Notes: a model not told the origin generated them from the sequence alone. A stretch of DNA of 15,926 bases from Corynebacterium kroppenstedtii (GCF_003243515.1 NZ_QFRA01000039.1:1-15926), one strand, 5' to 3'. Shown: positions 1 to 7,510, counted from the first letter of the stretch. Made by a program: numbers and translations.

Positions 1-1932
1 GATACTATCTCCGACATCCCTCCGTCGGATATAGACAAGTTCAAAAATATTGTTGACGATTCGCGGTCATCTAAATTAGACATCCAGTATGAAGGCCAGG
101 CTTTCACGATGAAGAAACCGAGTTCTGGCACGTCAGAAATTATCGGTATCGCTGTTGCCCTTGTTGTTTTGATCACTACCTTCGGTAGTTTGATTGCCGC
201 TGGCATGCCGATCATCACAGCATTGGTCGGCGTTATCATCGGCAATTTGGGTGTGATGGCTCTCACCGGCCTGGTTGATAGCGTGAATGACTCCACACCA
301 GTACTCGCTTCAATGCTGGGCCTTGCGGTGGGAATTGACTACGCTCTCTTCATCACATCACGGTACAAGAGTGAACTATCAAACTCGACCTCAAACCGGG
401 CTCACGCCGCTGGACGCGCTGTGGGTACAGCCGGCTCATCAGTGGTGTTCGCTGGCCTTACCGTCGTTGTGGCACTGTGCGCACTCTCCATCGTGAGGAT
501 TCCGTTCTTAACGACGATGGCACTGACCGCTGCTGCAACGGTTACCATCGCCGTGCTGGTGGCATTGACGCTGCTGCCCGCAGTCTTAGGCCTATTTGGC
601 ACTGTGTTCTTCAAGGGCAATGTACCATTTATCGAGGCTCCCGATCCGGAACGTAACAAGCCAACGATGGGCCTCCGTTGGGTTCGCATGGTCCGTAAAC
701 AGCCGTGGGCATTTTTGGGTATCGGAGTCATCGCGCTTGTGTTGGTGGCACTTCCCTTGACACGTATGAATCTTGCCTTGCCAACGGACGCTACCGCTGA
801 TCCGAAGGAGTCCCCGCGGCAGGCCTATGACATGGTCGACGACGCCTTCGGCCCCGGCCGTAACGCGCCCCTTCTTGCTGTCATCGACGCAAAAAATGTG
901 CCGGAGGATCAGCGCCAACCGGCGTTTGCCAAGGCCGTTCAGGAATTCAACACCATTGATGGTGTTAAAAACGCCATGCTCAGCCAAGTTAATGACTCCG
1001 GTGATACTGCCCAGGTGTTGATTGTCCCCACCACAGGCACTGTTGATGACAAGACTAAGGACACCATGCAGGCAGTCCGCGATAAGGAACATTCCTACAC
1101 TGACAAAACGGGCGCACACTATGGCGTAACAGGTGTCACAGCAGTTCAAACGGACATCTCCGAACGTTTCAACGATGTGCTGGTTCCCTACATTACAATT
1201 GTCCTCGTATTGGCATTCTTCATTCTGATGCTAGTGTTCCGTTCAATCCTTGTTCCGCTCATCGCGGCTCTTGGGTTCGGGCTGACAGTCTGCGCTACGT
1301 TCGGTTTGACTGTCGGATTTTTCCAAGAAGGATGGTTGGGCATTATTTCCAACCCGCAACCCATCATTTCGTTCCTGCCGATCGACCTGATTGGTATCGT
1401 CTTTGGCCTCGCGATGGATTACGAAGTGTTTTTGGTTTCCCGTATGCGCGAGGGATGGCACCATGGAAAGACAGCCGGTAATGCCACAGCGAACGGGTTC
1501 AAGCATGGTGCCCGCGTCGTTACAGCTGCTGCCTTGATCATGATCTCCGTATTCGCTGCATTCATCTTGCAGGATATGCAGGTCGTTAAGACTATGGGCT
1601 TCGCTCTAGCCGTCGCGGTATTCATCGATGCCTTCGTGGTACGCATGACTCTGATTCCAGCAACGATGTTCATCCTTGGCGAAAAAGCCTGGTGGCTGCC
1701 CAAGTGGATGGAGCAGATTACGCCACGGGTGGATGTCGAAGGTAAAGGTATTAAGGATATTTCTCCCGATGATGCCGACTCCCAGGGCGGTTCTCAGGGG
1801 GAATCTCAGTCTGAGTCCCGAGACAACGCGACCACTGATCCGAACAGCTCTGAATCAGTCGTACCGGAACCTCGTGGTCATCATTCTGATGAAAGACATC
1901 CAGCAGGTAGTACGAAAGTAGATACTGACTAA
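1..1932 (+). CDS. MMPL/RND-family exporter, 5'-truncated by window edge
   Basis: The frame is open from base 1, so the gene begins upstream; 643 residues are visible and roughly the first 100-150 of a usual ~750-residue MMPL protein are missing. The product is an inner-membrane, proton-driven exporter of lipids or drugs; the substrate cannot be read from sequence. The visible part holds the end of the first periplasmic porter domain, a block of membrane segments containing GIDYALF (about 375-395), a second periplasmic domain (about nt 750-1180), and a second membrane block with the matching AMDYEVFLVSRMREG motif (about 1410-1455). These paired D-Y motifs are the proton-relay signature of MMPL/YdfJ proteins. 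The last ~60 residues are a hydrophilic Ser/Asp/Glu-rich cytoplasmic tail. The TAA stop overlaps the ATG of the following TetR gene, so the two are probably co-translated. Confidence 0.93.
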   Translation, partial: DTISDIPPSDIDKFKNIVDDSRSSKLDIQYEGQAFTMKKPSSGTSEIIGIAVALVVLITTFGSLIAAGMPIITALVGVIIGNLGVMALTGLVDSVNDSTPVLASMLGLAVGIDYALFITSRYKSELSNSTSNRAHAAGRAVGTAGSSVVFAGLTVVVALCALSIVRIPFLTTMALTAAATVTIAVLVALTLLPAVLGLFGTVFFKGNVPFIEAPDPERNKPTMGLRWVRMVRKQPWAFLGIGVIALVLVALPLTRMNLALPTDATADPKESPRQAYDMVDDAFGPGRNAPLLAVIDAKNVPEDQRQPAFAKAVQEFNTIDGVKNAMLSQVNDSGDTAQVLIVPTTGTVDDKTKDTMQAVRDKEHSYTDKTGAHYGVTGVTAVQTDISERFNDVLVPYITIVLVLAFFILMLVFRSILVPLIAALGFGLTVCATFGLTVGFFQEGWLGIISNPQPIISFLPIDLIGIVFGLAMDYEVFLVSRMREGWHHGKTAGNATANGFKHGARVVTAAALIMISVFAAFILQDMQVVKTMGFALAVAVFIDAFVVRMTLIPATMFILGEKAWWLPKWMEQITPRVDVEGKGIKDISPDDADSQGGSQGESQSESRDNATTDPNSSESVVPEPRGHHSDERHPAGSTKVDTD

Positions 1933-2576
1933 TGACTGGCCTTCGTGAATCGAAGAAAGCGGCCACGAGACAAGCAATCGGGGAGGCTACACTCACGGTT
2001 ATTACCCATCGAGGCATAGAGGGATTAACCGTGGCAGCGGTTGCTGAGGAGGCCGGCGTGTCCGTTCGGACATTCCACAACTACTTCTCCTCAGTCAATG
2101 AAGCCCTGCAGTACCAGTGCTCTAACCTGCTTGATTCCTTTACGTCCAATGTTGAAAATGCGCCCGCAGAGTGGGACACGATCTCGTGCTTTGAGCATGC
2201 GACCGAAGAATTTATGCAGGCCATCTTCGCCAAGGGATGGGCGACCACAAATCCGGAAGTCATCAGACTCTATCTTCTGAGATCTGACAACTCTGAGTTC
2301 GCAGACCAGTGCAAAGCAACCATTGAGGCCATGCATGTTGCCATTGCTGCCCGCGAGTCAACTCGGTGGGGCACTCCCATTTCCCATCGTTCCTTACACG
2401 TGTGTTTGCTCTATGAGCTCTCCATAGCCGCAATAGACGCGGTCACAACAAGCTTCGGTTTACGGCGTGGTACGTCTCCGACTATTCAGGGCTTTACCAA
2501 GGAGGAGTTTCTGAAGACACTGAATAAATCCTTCGCAACAATCCGCGATCATTTCATCGACCTATCCGTTGAGTAA
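1932..2576 (+). CDS. TetR-family transcriptional regulator
   Basis: A 214-residue protein of normal TetR length. Residues 8-55 form the N-terminal DNA-binding domain: the helix starting ATRQAIGEATL, then a helix-turn-helix (VAAVAEEAGVSVRTFHNYF) with the family's typical F-x-x-Y-F end. The rest is a mostly helical ligand-binding and dimerisation domain without a recognisable ligand signature. The ATG shares its first base with the TAA stop of the MMPL gene (TAATG), which implies translational coupling and a shared transcript. By analogy with other TetR-MMPL pairs it probably represses its own operon and responds to a transported compound. This is inferred from position; no operator is visible because the operon promoter lies outside the window. 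Confidence 0.92.
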   Translation: MTGLRESKKAATRQAIGEATLTVITHRGIEGLTVAAVAEEAGVSVRTFHNYFSSVNEALQYQCSNLLDSFTSNVENAPAEWDTISCFEHATEEFMQAIFAKGWATTNPEVIRLYLLRSDNSEFADQCKATIEAMHVAIAARESTRWGTPISHRSLHVCLLYELSIAAIDAVTTSFGLRRGTSPTIQGFTKEEFLKTLNKSFATIRDHFIDLSVE

Positions 2577-2586
2577 CCCGTTTCTC

Positions 2587-2630
2587 TATCCCGCTGCCAG
2601 CCCCTACAGTTCACAACCACCAGCGGGGTA
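2587..2630. repeat. Inverted repeat behind the TetR gene
   Basis: Arms 2587-2596 (TATCCCGCTG) and 2621-2630 (CAGCGGGGTA) pair over 10 bp with one G-T pair, separated by 24 nt. It begins 10 nt after the TetR stop. There is no T-run, so it is either an imperfect terminator for the MMPL-TetR transcript or a protein-binding site in front of the riboswitch promoter. Confidence 0.45.
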
Positions 2631-2691
2631 TACATCGTGGCGCTCTCACTATTCATTATTGGGTTGTGACAGCGCCGCGTGCATGAGTGAG

Positions 2692-2699
2692 TAATATAA
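2692..2699 (+). promoter_or_regulatory. Probable -10 region of the pnuX transcript
   Basis: TAATATAA lies just upstream of the riboswitch, with TAATAT at 2692-2697, placing a start site at about 2703-2705, where the aptamer begins. The -35 side is weak: TTGTGA at 2664-2669 is too far away. Weak -35 boxes are common in corynebacteria. Inferred from position and composition only. Confidence 0.45.
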
Positions 2700-2703
2700 A
2701 GAG

Positions 2704-2897
2704 CGTTCTCAGGGCGGGGTGAAATTCCCCACCGGCGGTAATCCCTTCTGACAGAGACGAAGAGGCAAGCCCGCGAGCGCTCTCGTCTGCAAGGATGTGC
2801 CAAATAGATATCCCTAGAGATATCCTGAGCCACGAGGGGTCAAGCAGATCCGGTGCAATTCCGGAGCCGACGGTCATAGTCCGGATGGAAGAGAATG
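2704..2897 (+). ncRNA. FMN riboswitch (RFN element)
   Basis: The classic RFN core is present in order: TTCTCAGGGCGGGGTGAAA at 2706-2724, CCCCACCGGCGGTAAT next to it, AGCCCGCGAGCG near 2768-2779, then GATCCGGTGCAATTCCGG, CCGACGGTCATAGTCCGGAT and GGAAGAGAA towards 2895. The P1 helix closes as CGTTCTC (2704-2710) with GAGAATG (2891-2897). The variable arm contains a small GATATC/GATATC hairpin (2807-2824). FMN binding would shut off the downstream gene. No terminator hairpin with a T-run lies between the aptamer and the start codon at 2947, so control at translation initiation is more likely than transcription termination. That last point is inference. Confidence 0.97.
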
Positions 2898-2946
2898 TAA
2901 TTCTGCATGCCTCTGAGGATCACGTCGTCTTGCTACGGAGAACATC

Positions 2947-3681
2947 GTGAATCCTTTTTCTCATTTTCTCGACGCTACTGTCGTCATCATCGGCTATCCG
3001 ATTTTGTGGCGGGAAATCATCGGCAACCTCTTTGGACTTGCCTCCGCGATCGGGGGCATGAAAAGAGTGGTGTGGGCGTGGCCAGTGGGTATCATCGGGA
3101 ATATTCTGCTTTTCACCGTGTTTTTGGGCGGAGTGTTTGATACTCCACAAAACCTTGACCTCTACGGCCAGGCTGGGCGCCAGGTCATGTTCCTCATCGT
3201 CAGCGCCTACGGCTGGTACCAGTGGCGAGCCGCCCGGCTATATGGAACTCGAGAATGCCAGGGCACCGATCCTTCACGTTCAATCGTCTCGGAGCCAACC
3301 GAAGCAGCTGTAGAACCCCATTGGGCGACTGCACGACAACGGCTCACCATGGCCGTTGTAGCAGTGGTCGGAACTGTCGCCTGCGCCTGGTTATTCAGTG
3401 TCCTTGGGTCCTGGGGCCCGTGGTCTGATGCTTGGATTTTCATCGGTTCTATGCTGGCCACCTACGGGATGGCGAAGGGGTGGACAGAATTCTGGCTCAT
3501 TTGGATCGGTGTAGACCTCGTCGGAATTCCGCTTCTACTCGCAGCTGGCTACTACCCTTCTGCCGTGCTGTACATCGTGTACGCGGGCTTCGTCATCTGG
3601 GGATTTGTTGTGTGGGCCCGGTTACAACGACACACGGGCCCTACACAGGTAGACCACCAGGCACACTCAGTCACCGTGTAG
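2947..3681 (+). CDS. pnuX: PnuC-family transporter, predicted riboflavin importer PnuX
   Basis: A 244-residue integral membrane protein with about seven hydrophobic segments. PnuC-family features include WREIIGNLFGLASAIGG near the N-terminus (residues 21-37), YGWYQWRAA at 88-96, and an acidic W-I-G-V-D segment near 186-190. PnuC homologues carry nicotinamide riboside or other vitamins by facilitated diffusion; the actinobacterial members behind an FMN riboswitch, PnuX, are riboflavin transporters. The riboswitch here is the main reason to call flavin rather than NMN as substrate. The GTG start at 2947 is supported by GGAG at 2937-2940 with 6-nt spacing and is the first in-frame start after the riboswitch. 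The gene stands alone and converges with the crotonase gene. Confidence 0.9.
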   Translation: MNPFSHFLDATVVIIGYPILWREIIGNLFGLASAIGGMKRVVWAWPVGIIGNILLFTVFLGGVFDTPQNLDLYGQAGRQVMFLIVSAYGWYQWRAARLYGTRECQGTDPSRSIVSEPTEAAVEPHWATARQRLTMAVVAVVGTVACAWLFSVLGSWGPWSDAWIFIGSMLATYGMAKGWTEFWLIWIGVDLVGIPLLLAAGYYPSAVLYIVYAGFVIWGFVVWARLQRHTGPTQVDHQAHSVTV

Positions 3682-3708
3682 TGGGAGTGAGCCGTGGCCC
3701 CGTTACTA

Positions 3709-3729
3709 GCCACTTTAAGTGGCAGCCAC
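3709..3729. repeat. Overlapping small palindromes between convergent genes
   Basis: GCCACTTTAAGTGGC (3709-3723) is a perfect inverted repeat. Its right arm GTGGC (3719-3723) can instead pair with GCCAC at 3725-3729, giving two mutually exclusive hairpins. It sits in the 61-nt gap between the convergent stops at 3681 and 3743. There is no T-run in either direction, so a terminator role is possible but unproven. Confidence 0.4.
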
Positions 3730-3742
3730 ATTACTCGCCGAG

Positions 3743-4912
3743 TTATTCGGATTGAGCGGTAGCCAAGGCTTGTTTAAAGGGTTCCGGATTGATCTCACCA
3801 GTGACATGTGGGTCAAAGCTTGCTCGCATGTCTTTGTCCACCAGGACCGCACGCACGCCCTCAGCAAAATTCTCCTGGTACCGTAGAACCTTCCCTACCT
3901 CGAATTCATTGCGCAACCCTTGGCGCAGATCTTCCACTTTCTCATTCGCACGGAATAGTAACGTCGTGGCAACCAGCGATGATGGGTTGGCAGAGCTAAG
4001 CAGGTTGTCAATGACGGCGATAAGTTCCTTGTCATAGCTACCCTTGTCGAGTTTCGCCTCGATGTCGAACCAATCTCCCTCGTTGAAGATGTCGTTAATC
4101 TCCTCGATATGGCGAGCTACATACGACGATCCTGCCTCCGTGGCCGGGCGGGCATAGGTATCTAATGCGGAGTCGAGTCCGTGGTAATCAATCGCGGCCA
4201 CGAAGCTCTCCACCTCGTGCGACGAAATAATGTGTGTGGCTATACCTGACCACAACATGTCGGCTTGCGTAAAACGGTAGCCTGTCAAACCCATAAATAG
4301 CGCTAAACCATTCGACGTTGTTCCATCGGAGTCACCGTAGGGCTGGCGAAGGCGCTGCATGGCGTAGGAAATTCCCACGTCCGTCGAAAAACCAATAGCC
4401 ATTTCTGGCATCGAGGCCCACGTGCGTTCCGTAATCACCCGGTGAGAACAGTGCAAGGAGATGCCCAGTCCACCGCCCATCACAATGCCGTTCATCACTG
4501 CAACAACAGGTTTCGGAAACTCTGACAACAGAGCGTTCATGCGATATTCGTTCGTGAAGAACCCATCAGCAGCCGCGCGCCCTTCCTCCGTGCCTTCCAG
4601 CTGAAGTTCACGGACACGTCTCACGTCGCCGCCGGCACAGTACGCTATGGGCGTCGACGATGTAATGACAACAACATCGATCGCTGAATCAGTCGACCAC
4701 GCAGTTAGTGCGCGTTCTATCGCCGCGCACATGTCGGTGTTCAGCGAGTTCAGCGCCTTGGGCCGGTCCAAAACGATATGGCCCACAGAGCCGTGTACAG
4801 ATAGGTGAACATAATCCGTCGGAGACGACACCGACGCGGTATTCCCTGCACTGTCTGCGGTGTGCTGCTTGTCACTACTATGTTGCTGGTCACTTTTCTG
4901 CGCATCTGCCAT
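3743..4912 (-). CDS. Enoyl-CoA hydratase/isomerase-family protein, 3-hydroxyisobutyryl-CoA hydrolase-like
   Basis: A 389-residue crotonase-fold enzyme of the HIBCH subgroup, which hydrolyses 3-hydroxyisobutyryl-CoA in valine breakdown. The oxyanion-hole parts are CAGGDVR (residues 92-98) and MGGGLGIS (145-152). The HIBCH catalytic pair is seen as Glu170 in MPEMAIGF and Asp178 in TDVG. The C-terminal FAEGVRAVLVDKD (349-361) is the HIBCH-specific block that ordinary enoyl-CoA hydratases lack. The first ~32 residues are hydrophilic Gln/Ser/Asp-rich and outside the fold, so a later start is conceivable, but no better start with a ribosome site was found; the ATG at 4912 has only a weak GGAAG upstream. 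It has no valine-pathway neighbours here, so the exact substrate is inferred from family motifs. Confidence 0.88.
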   Translation of the reverse strand: MADAQKSDQQHSSDKQHTADSAGNTASVSSPTDYVHLSVHGSVGHIVLDRPKALNSLNTDMCAAIERALTAWSTDSAIDVVVITSSTPIAYCAGGDVRRVRELQLEGTEEGRAAADGFFTNEYRMNALLSEFPKPVVAVMNGIVMGGGLGISLHCSHRVITERTWASMPEMAIGFSTDVGISYAMQRLRQPYGDSDGTTSNGLALFMGLTGYRFTQADMLWSGIATHIISSHEVESFVAAIDYHGLDSALDTYARPATEAGSSYVARHIEEINDIFNEGDWFDIEAKLDKGSYDKELIAVIDNLLSSANPSSLVATTLLFRANEKVEDLRQGLRNEFEVGKVLRYQENFAEGVRAVLVDKDMRASFDPHVTGEINPEPFKQALATAQSE

Positions 4913-5030
4913 GAACGTAGTCTTCCACTCCCGACCTGTTTATGACAGTGGTTTCGCCAAAAATAGTGAAATCACCCTCATGTATGCCCCCCGGAATGGA
5001 GAGCCCTGCGCTCCCCCGTTACCTTGTGGG

Positions 5031-5050
5031 TATCCCCGATAATGGGGATA
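5031..5050. repeat. Perfect 7-bp hairpin TATCCCC/GGGGATA
   Basis: Arms 5031-5037 and 5044-5050 with the 6-nt loop GATAAT. It lies upstream of the hydrolase gene and left of the probable IS end, so it was probably part of the ppk2-hydrolase intergenic region before insertion, perhaps ending the minus-strand ppk2 transcript. No T-run follows. Confidence 0.45.
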
Positions 5051-5095
5051 GTCGCTGGTCCCGGTATGGCTTACTTGCCCTGTAGTTTCCATGAT

Positions 5096-5258
5096 CCGGG
5101 GGTGTTGCTCCCGGGCGCCAGGACGTTCGATGACAGCTGATAGGGTCACGGCCGGAATCTATATCCAGGTCTCTTTGTAACGTGGGTGCTCGCAACGAAT
5201 GTCGTGACGCCAGCGACTGGAACAACGACATACCCATCTCGTTTTCTAGGAGCTCACC
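5096..5258 (+). ncRNA. Candidate IS110 bridge RNA region in the left end
   Basis: The non-coding left end of IS110-subgroup elements encodes the bridge RNA that guides target and donor recognition. Here it holds a strong 7-bp hairpin (CCGGGGG 5096-5102 with CTCCCGG 5108-5114, loop TGTTG). Further on is a stem with a symmetric 4x4 internal loop: outer arms TGTCGT 5200-5205 and ACGACA 5225-5230, inner arms CCAG 5210-5213 and CTGG 5217-5220. A hairpin with an internal loop is the architecture of bridge-RNA binding loops. The location and structures are seen directly; the RNA identity is inference, and the 3' limit is set only by the transposase start. Confidence 0.45.
5248..5252 (+). promoter_or_regulatory. 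Ribosome binding site fixing the original transposase start
   Basis: AGGAG followed by 6 nt and ATG (5259-5261). This start is one frame off the body of the transposase, which shows that the N-terminal frame has been broken rather than that translation begins elsewhere. Confidence 0.75.
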
Positions 5259-6470
5259 ATGTCGCAGGAACACTCCATCGACATATTTCCTTGGTCTAGA
5301 CGTCGGCAAATCTGAACATCATGCCTGCGCCCTTAACCGTGACGGCAACAAGGTCTTTGACAAACCATCGCCACAACTTGAATCCGATCTAGCCGGAGTT
5401 TTCCACCAGCTTCAGGAGCTTGGCAGTGTCCTTGTGGTCGTCGACCAGCCCAACTCTATCGGCGCACTACCGATTACTGTAGCCCGTGACTGCGGATGTG
5501 AAGTCGGATACCTACCAGGCCTAGCCATGCGCAAAGCTGCAGATCTCTACCCGGGACGTGTGAAGACAGACAAACGCGACGCCTTCATCATCGCCGACAC
5601 CGCCCGCACAATGCCCCACACACTACGTGCAGTCGACCGCAATGATGAGGTACTTTCCGCGCTAAAGATGTTATCCGGCTTCGATGACGACATCGCCCGC
5701 GATTGCACCCGCACAGTCAGTCGGCTGCGCAGCATCCTCACCCAGATCTACCCCAGCCTAGAACGCGTCTTCGCTGGTAGCACTCTAACTCGTGCCCCTA
5801 TCTTAGACTTGCTGATTCACTACAACGGACCCCAGGGACTGAAACGAGCCGGGTACCAACGAATGCTGAACTGGATGATCAAGCACACACGTAAAGACCC
5901 CACCCCACTGGTAGACGAGATTTTTGCAGCACTGAAAGCCCAAACAGTCACCGTGCTGAGAAGTGATGCCTCCGAGCTCGTCATTCCGCAGCTGGCCACC
6001 AACATCAAGGCACTGAAAGAGCAACGCAACACCATCGCCGAACAAGTCGAAGAGATGCTTGCTGATTTCCCTTTTTGCGAGGTCTTGATGAGTATGCCCG
6101 GAGTCGGCATCAAGACCGCAGCACAGATCCTCCTTGTGATCGATGACGGCTCCGATTTCGGCAGTGTTGGCCACCTGGCCGCTTACGCAGGAATCGCACC
6201 AGTTACCAGAAGATCTGGTTCGTCGATCCGAGGTGGATTCCCTGCCCGATCAGGCAACAAACGACTGAAAACGCTTTGTTCTATTCCGTTTTCGCCGCTA
6301 TCCGCAGCCATAAACCGTCACGGCACTACTACAAACGCAAACGTACTGAAGGTAAACGCCACAACGCGGCGGTCATCTGCCTGGCACCACGCCGATGCAA
6401 CGTCATCTACGCGATGCTGAAAAACAAGGAGTTCTTCCGAGGGATCCCACCACGCCCAGTCGCTGCTTAA
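5259..6470 (+). pseudogene. IS110-family DEDD transposase, two compensating frameshifts
   Basis: The body (about 5283-6270) is a clear IS110 transposase: GLDVGKSEHHACAL with the first catalytic Asp, VVVDQPNSIGAL, and RVKTDKRDAFIIADTAR with the two later Asp residues. These form the RuvC-like DEDD domain. The C-terminal domain has MPGVGIKTAAQIL and SGSSIRGGFPARSGNKRLK, the region of the catalytic Ser. The natural start, ATG 5259 behind AGGAG, encodes MSQEHSID but is out of frame with the body, so one extra base lies near 5283. Near 6268-6271 one A seems lost from CTGAAAACG; the correct C-terminus continues in another frame (FYSVFAAIRS through CNVIYAMLKNKEFF) to the TAA at 6470. The outer limits span exactly 404 codons, so one gain and one loss explain everything. 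Probably inactive unless the shifts are sequencing errors. Confidence 0.85.
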
Positions 6471-6488
6471 CATCTAAAAAGCTAAACC

Positions 6489-6510
6489 GACCAGCACACG
6501 CTGGCTGGTC
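6489..6510 (+). terminator. Hairpin behind the transposase
   Basis: Arms GACCAGC (6489-6495) and GCTGGTC (6504-6510) form a 7-bp stem with an 8-nt loop, starting 18 nt after the transposase stop. No T-run follows, so it may be a weak terminator or a structural feature of the IS right end. Confidence 0.4.
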
Positions 6511-6511
6511 C

Positions 6512-7510
6512 CTAGGCGTGCCTAAAGACTACCCCCACGCCTGTACTCACCCGCGTCGACCTAACACTTGACAAAAACATAAGGACACCCCCCGAGCTGT
6601 GACTACTTCTTTTTATCGTTGTTTTCTTACCCTTCTTTTTCTCCTTGACCTTGTCTTTCTCTAGGTTCGAGGCCACATCAGGCACATAGCGGAAATCACT
6701 CCGCGGGGGGCGCTCATAGTCACGCCGAGCAGGACGCTCAAGCATTTCAGGAATGTCCTGCTCAATGTGCTCATACGGTATCGACGAAAGCAGATGGTTG
6801 ATCACGTTGATACGCGACCGCTTTTTATCCTCGCTCTCGACGGTGTACCAGGGCGCAGTGGGGATATCCGTGTGGACGAACATCTCGTCCTTCGCCTTCG
6901 AATAATCCTCCCACCGGGTGATGGACTGCATATCCATCGGCGATAGCTTCCACCGACGCAGCGGGTCATCCCGGCGCGACTCGAACCGACGCAGCTGCTC
7001 CTCGTCGGACACCGAGAACCAATACTTACGCAGCATGATCCCATCTTCGACGAGGAGACGCTCAAAAATCGGTGCCTGGTGGAGAAAACGTCGGTACCCT
7101 TCCGACGTCGCAAACCCCATCACACGTTCCACACCAGCGCGGTTGTACCACGAGCGGTCGAAAATGACGATCTCGCCCTTCGTTGGCAATTTTTCGACAT
7201 AGCGCTGGAAATACCACTGCCCTTGCTCACGCGAGTTGGGAGCCGGCAGGGCCTCAATGCGGCAAGTCCTGGGGTTGAGATACTGGGTTATCCGCTTGAT
7301 GGCAGAGCCTTTACCTGCGGCATCTCGGCCCTCCATGATGATGACCAGGCGAGCGCCAGTGGATACCACCCACTGCTGCATTTCCACGAGTTCAGCTTGC
7401 AGACGCTTGAGCTCTTTTTCGTAGGCTTTACGGTCGAGTTTCTTCGGTTTCTGTCGAGATTCCTCTGAGCCCGAGTCCTGTGTATTCGTGGTCTGCGGCG
7501 AATCGCTCAT
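6512..7510 (-). CDS. ppk2: Polyphosphate kinase 2 (PPK2), C-terminus extended into IS110
   Basis: A 332-residue single-domain class I-type PPK2 that moves phosphate between polyphosphate and nucleoside diphosphates (usually ADP or GDP). Walker A is GRDAAGKG (residues 61-68). The FDRSWYNRAGVERVMGF block (117-133) carries the Walker B Asp and lid arginines; KYWFSVSDEEQLRRF and WKLSPMD follow as in the family. The ATG at 7510 has AGGAG about 9 nt upstream. The family core ends near YVPDVA (275-280), followed by a Lys-rich tail (KEKKKGKK). The last ~30 residues look like non-coding DNA read through, and roughly the last 26 lie within the IS right end. Adding one A to the A4 run at 6622-6625 would give ...KKNNDKKK and a TAG at 6603-6605, just outside the IS. 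The kinase core is unaffected. Confidence 0.92.
   Translation of the reverse strand: MSDSPQTTNTQDSGSEESRQKPKKLDRKAYEKELKRLQAELVEMQQWVVSTGARLVIIMEGRDAAGKGSAIKRITQYLNPRTCRIEALPAPNSREQGQWYFQRYVEKLPTKGEIVIFDRSWYNRAGVERVMGFATSEGYRRFLHQAPIFERLLVEDGIMLRKYWFSVSDEEQLRRFESRRDDPLRRWKLSPMDMQSITRWEDYSKAKDEMFVHTDIPTAPWYTVESEDKKRSRINVINHLLSSIPYEHIEQDIPEMLERPARRDYERPPRSDFRYVPDVASNLEKDKVKEKKKGKKTTIKRSSHSSGGVLMFLSSVRSTRVSTGVGVVFRHA
6568..6573 (+). promoter_or_regulatory. Candidate -35 box in the IS110 right end
   Basis: A consensus TTGACA close to the right end. If the element circularises by joining the CC at 6588-6589 to the CC at 5079-5080, it would lie 18 nt before TAGTTT (5083-5088) and start transcription at about 5095, at the first hairpin of the left end. 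Known IS110 elements build the bridge-RNA promoter this way at the circle junction; its operation here is inferred. Confidence 0.45.

Larger units (their letters stand above)
5079..6589 (+). mobile_element. IS110-family insertion sequence (approximate ends)
   Basis: An element of about 1.5 kb carrying a DEDD transposase remnant, without long terminal inverted repeats, as expected for IS110. The ends are an inference. The right end is placed in ACACCCCCC (6585-6593), after a TTGACA box at 6568-6573. The left end is placed at the CC of TTGCCCTGTAG (5078-5080). A short complementary pair, GGGGGTGT (5098-5105) and ACACCCCC (6585-6592), lies near both ends. C-runs at both junctions make the exact core dinucleotide ambiguous. 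The non-coding left end (about 180 nt) is longer than the right end (about 120 nt), which suits the IS110 subgroup rather than IS1111. Confidence 0.6.

Noticed and set aside
592..1149. 185-codon minus-strand frame opposite the MMPL gene
   Set aside because: Antisense to a clear transporter frame, with no start signal or domain.
5031..5050. TATCCCC hairpin as an IS110 terminal structure
   Set aside because: It lies about 30-50 nt outside the left end that best fits the junction-promoter model and element size, so it is more likely flanking DNA, although the ends are not proven.
5182..5258. Extension of the transposase frame upstream to 5182
   Set aside because: It covers the structured non-coding left end and encodes nothing family-like; the AGGAG-ATG at 5259 shows the original start.
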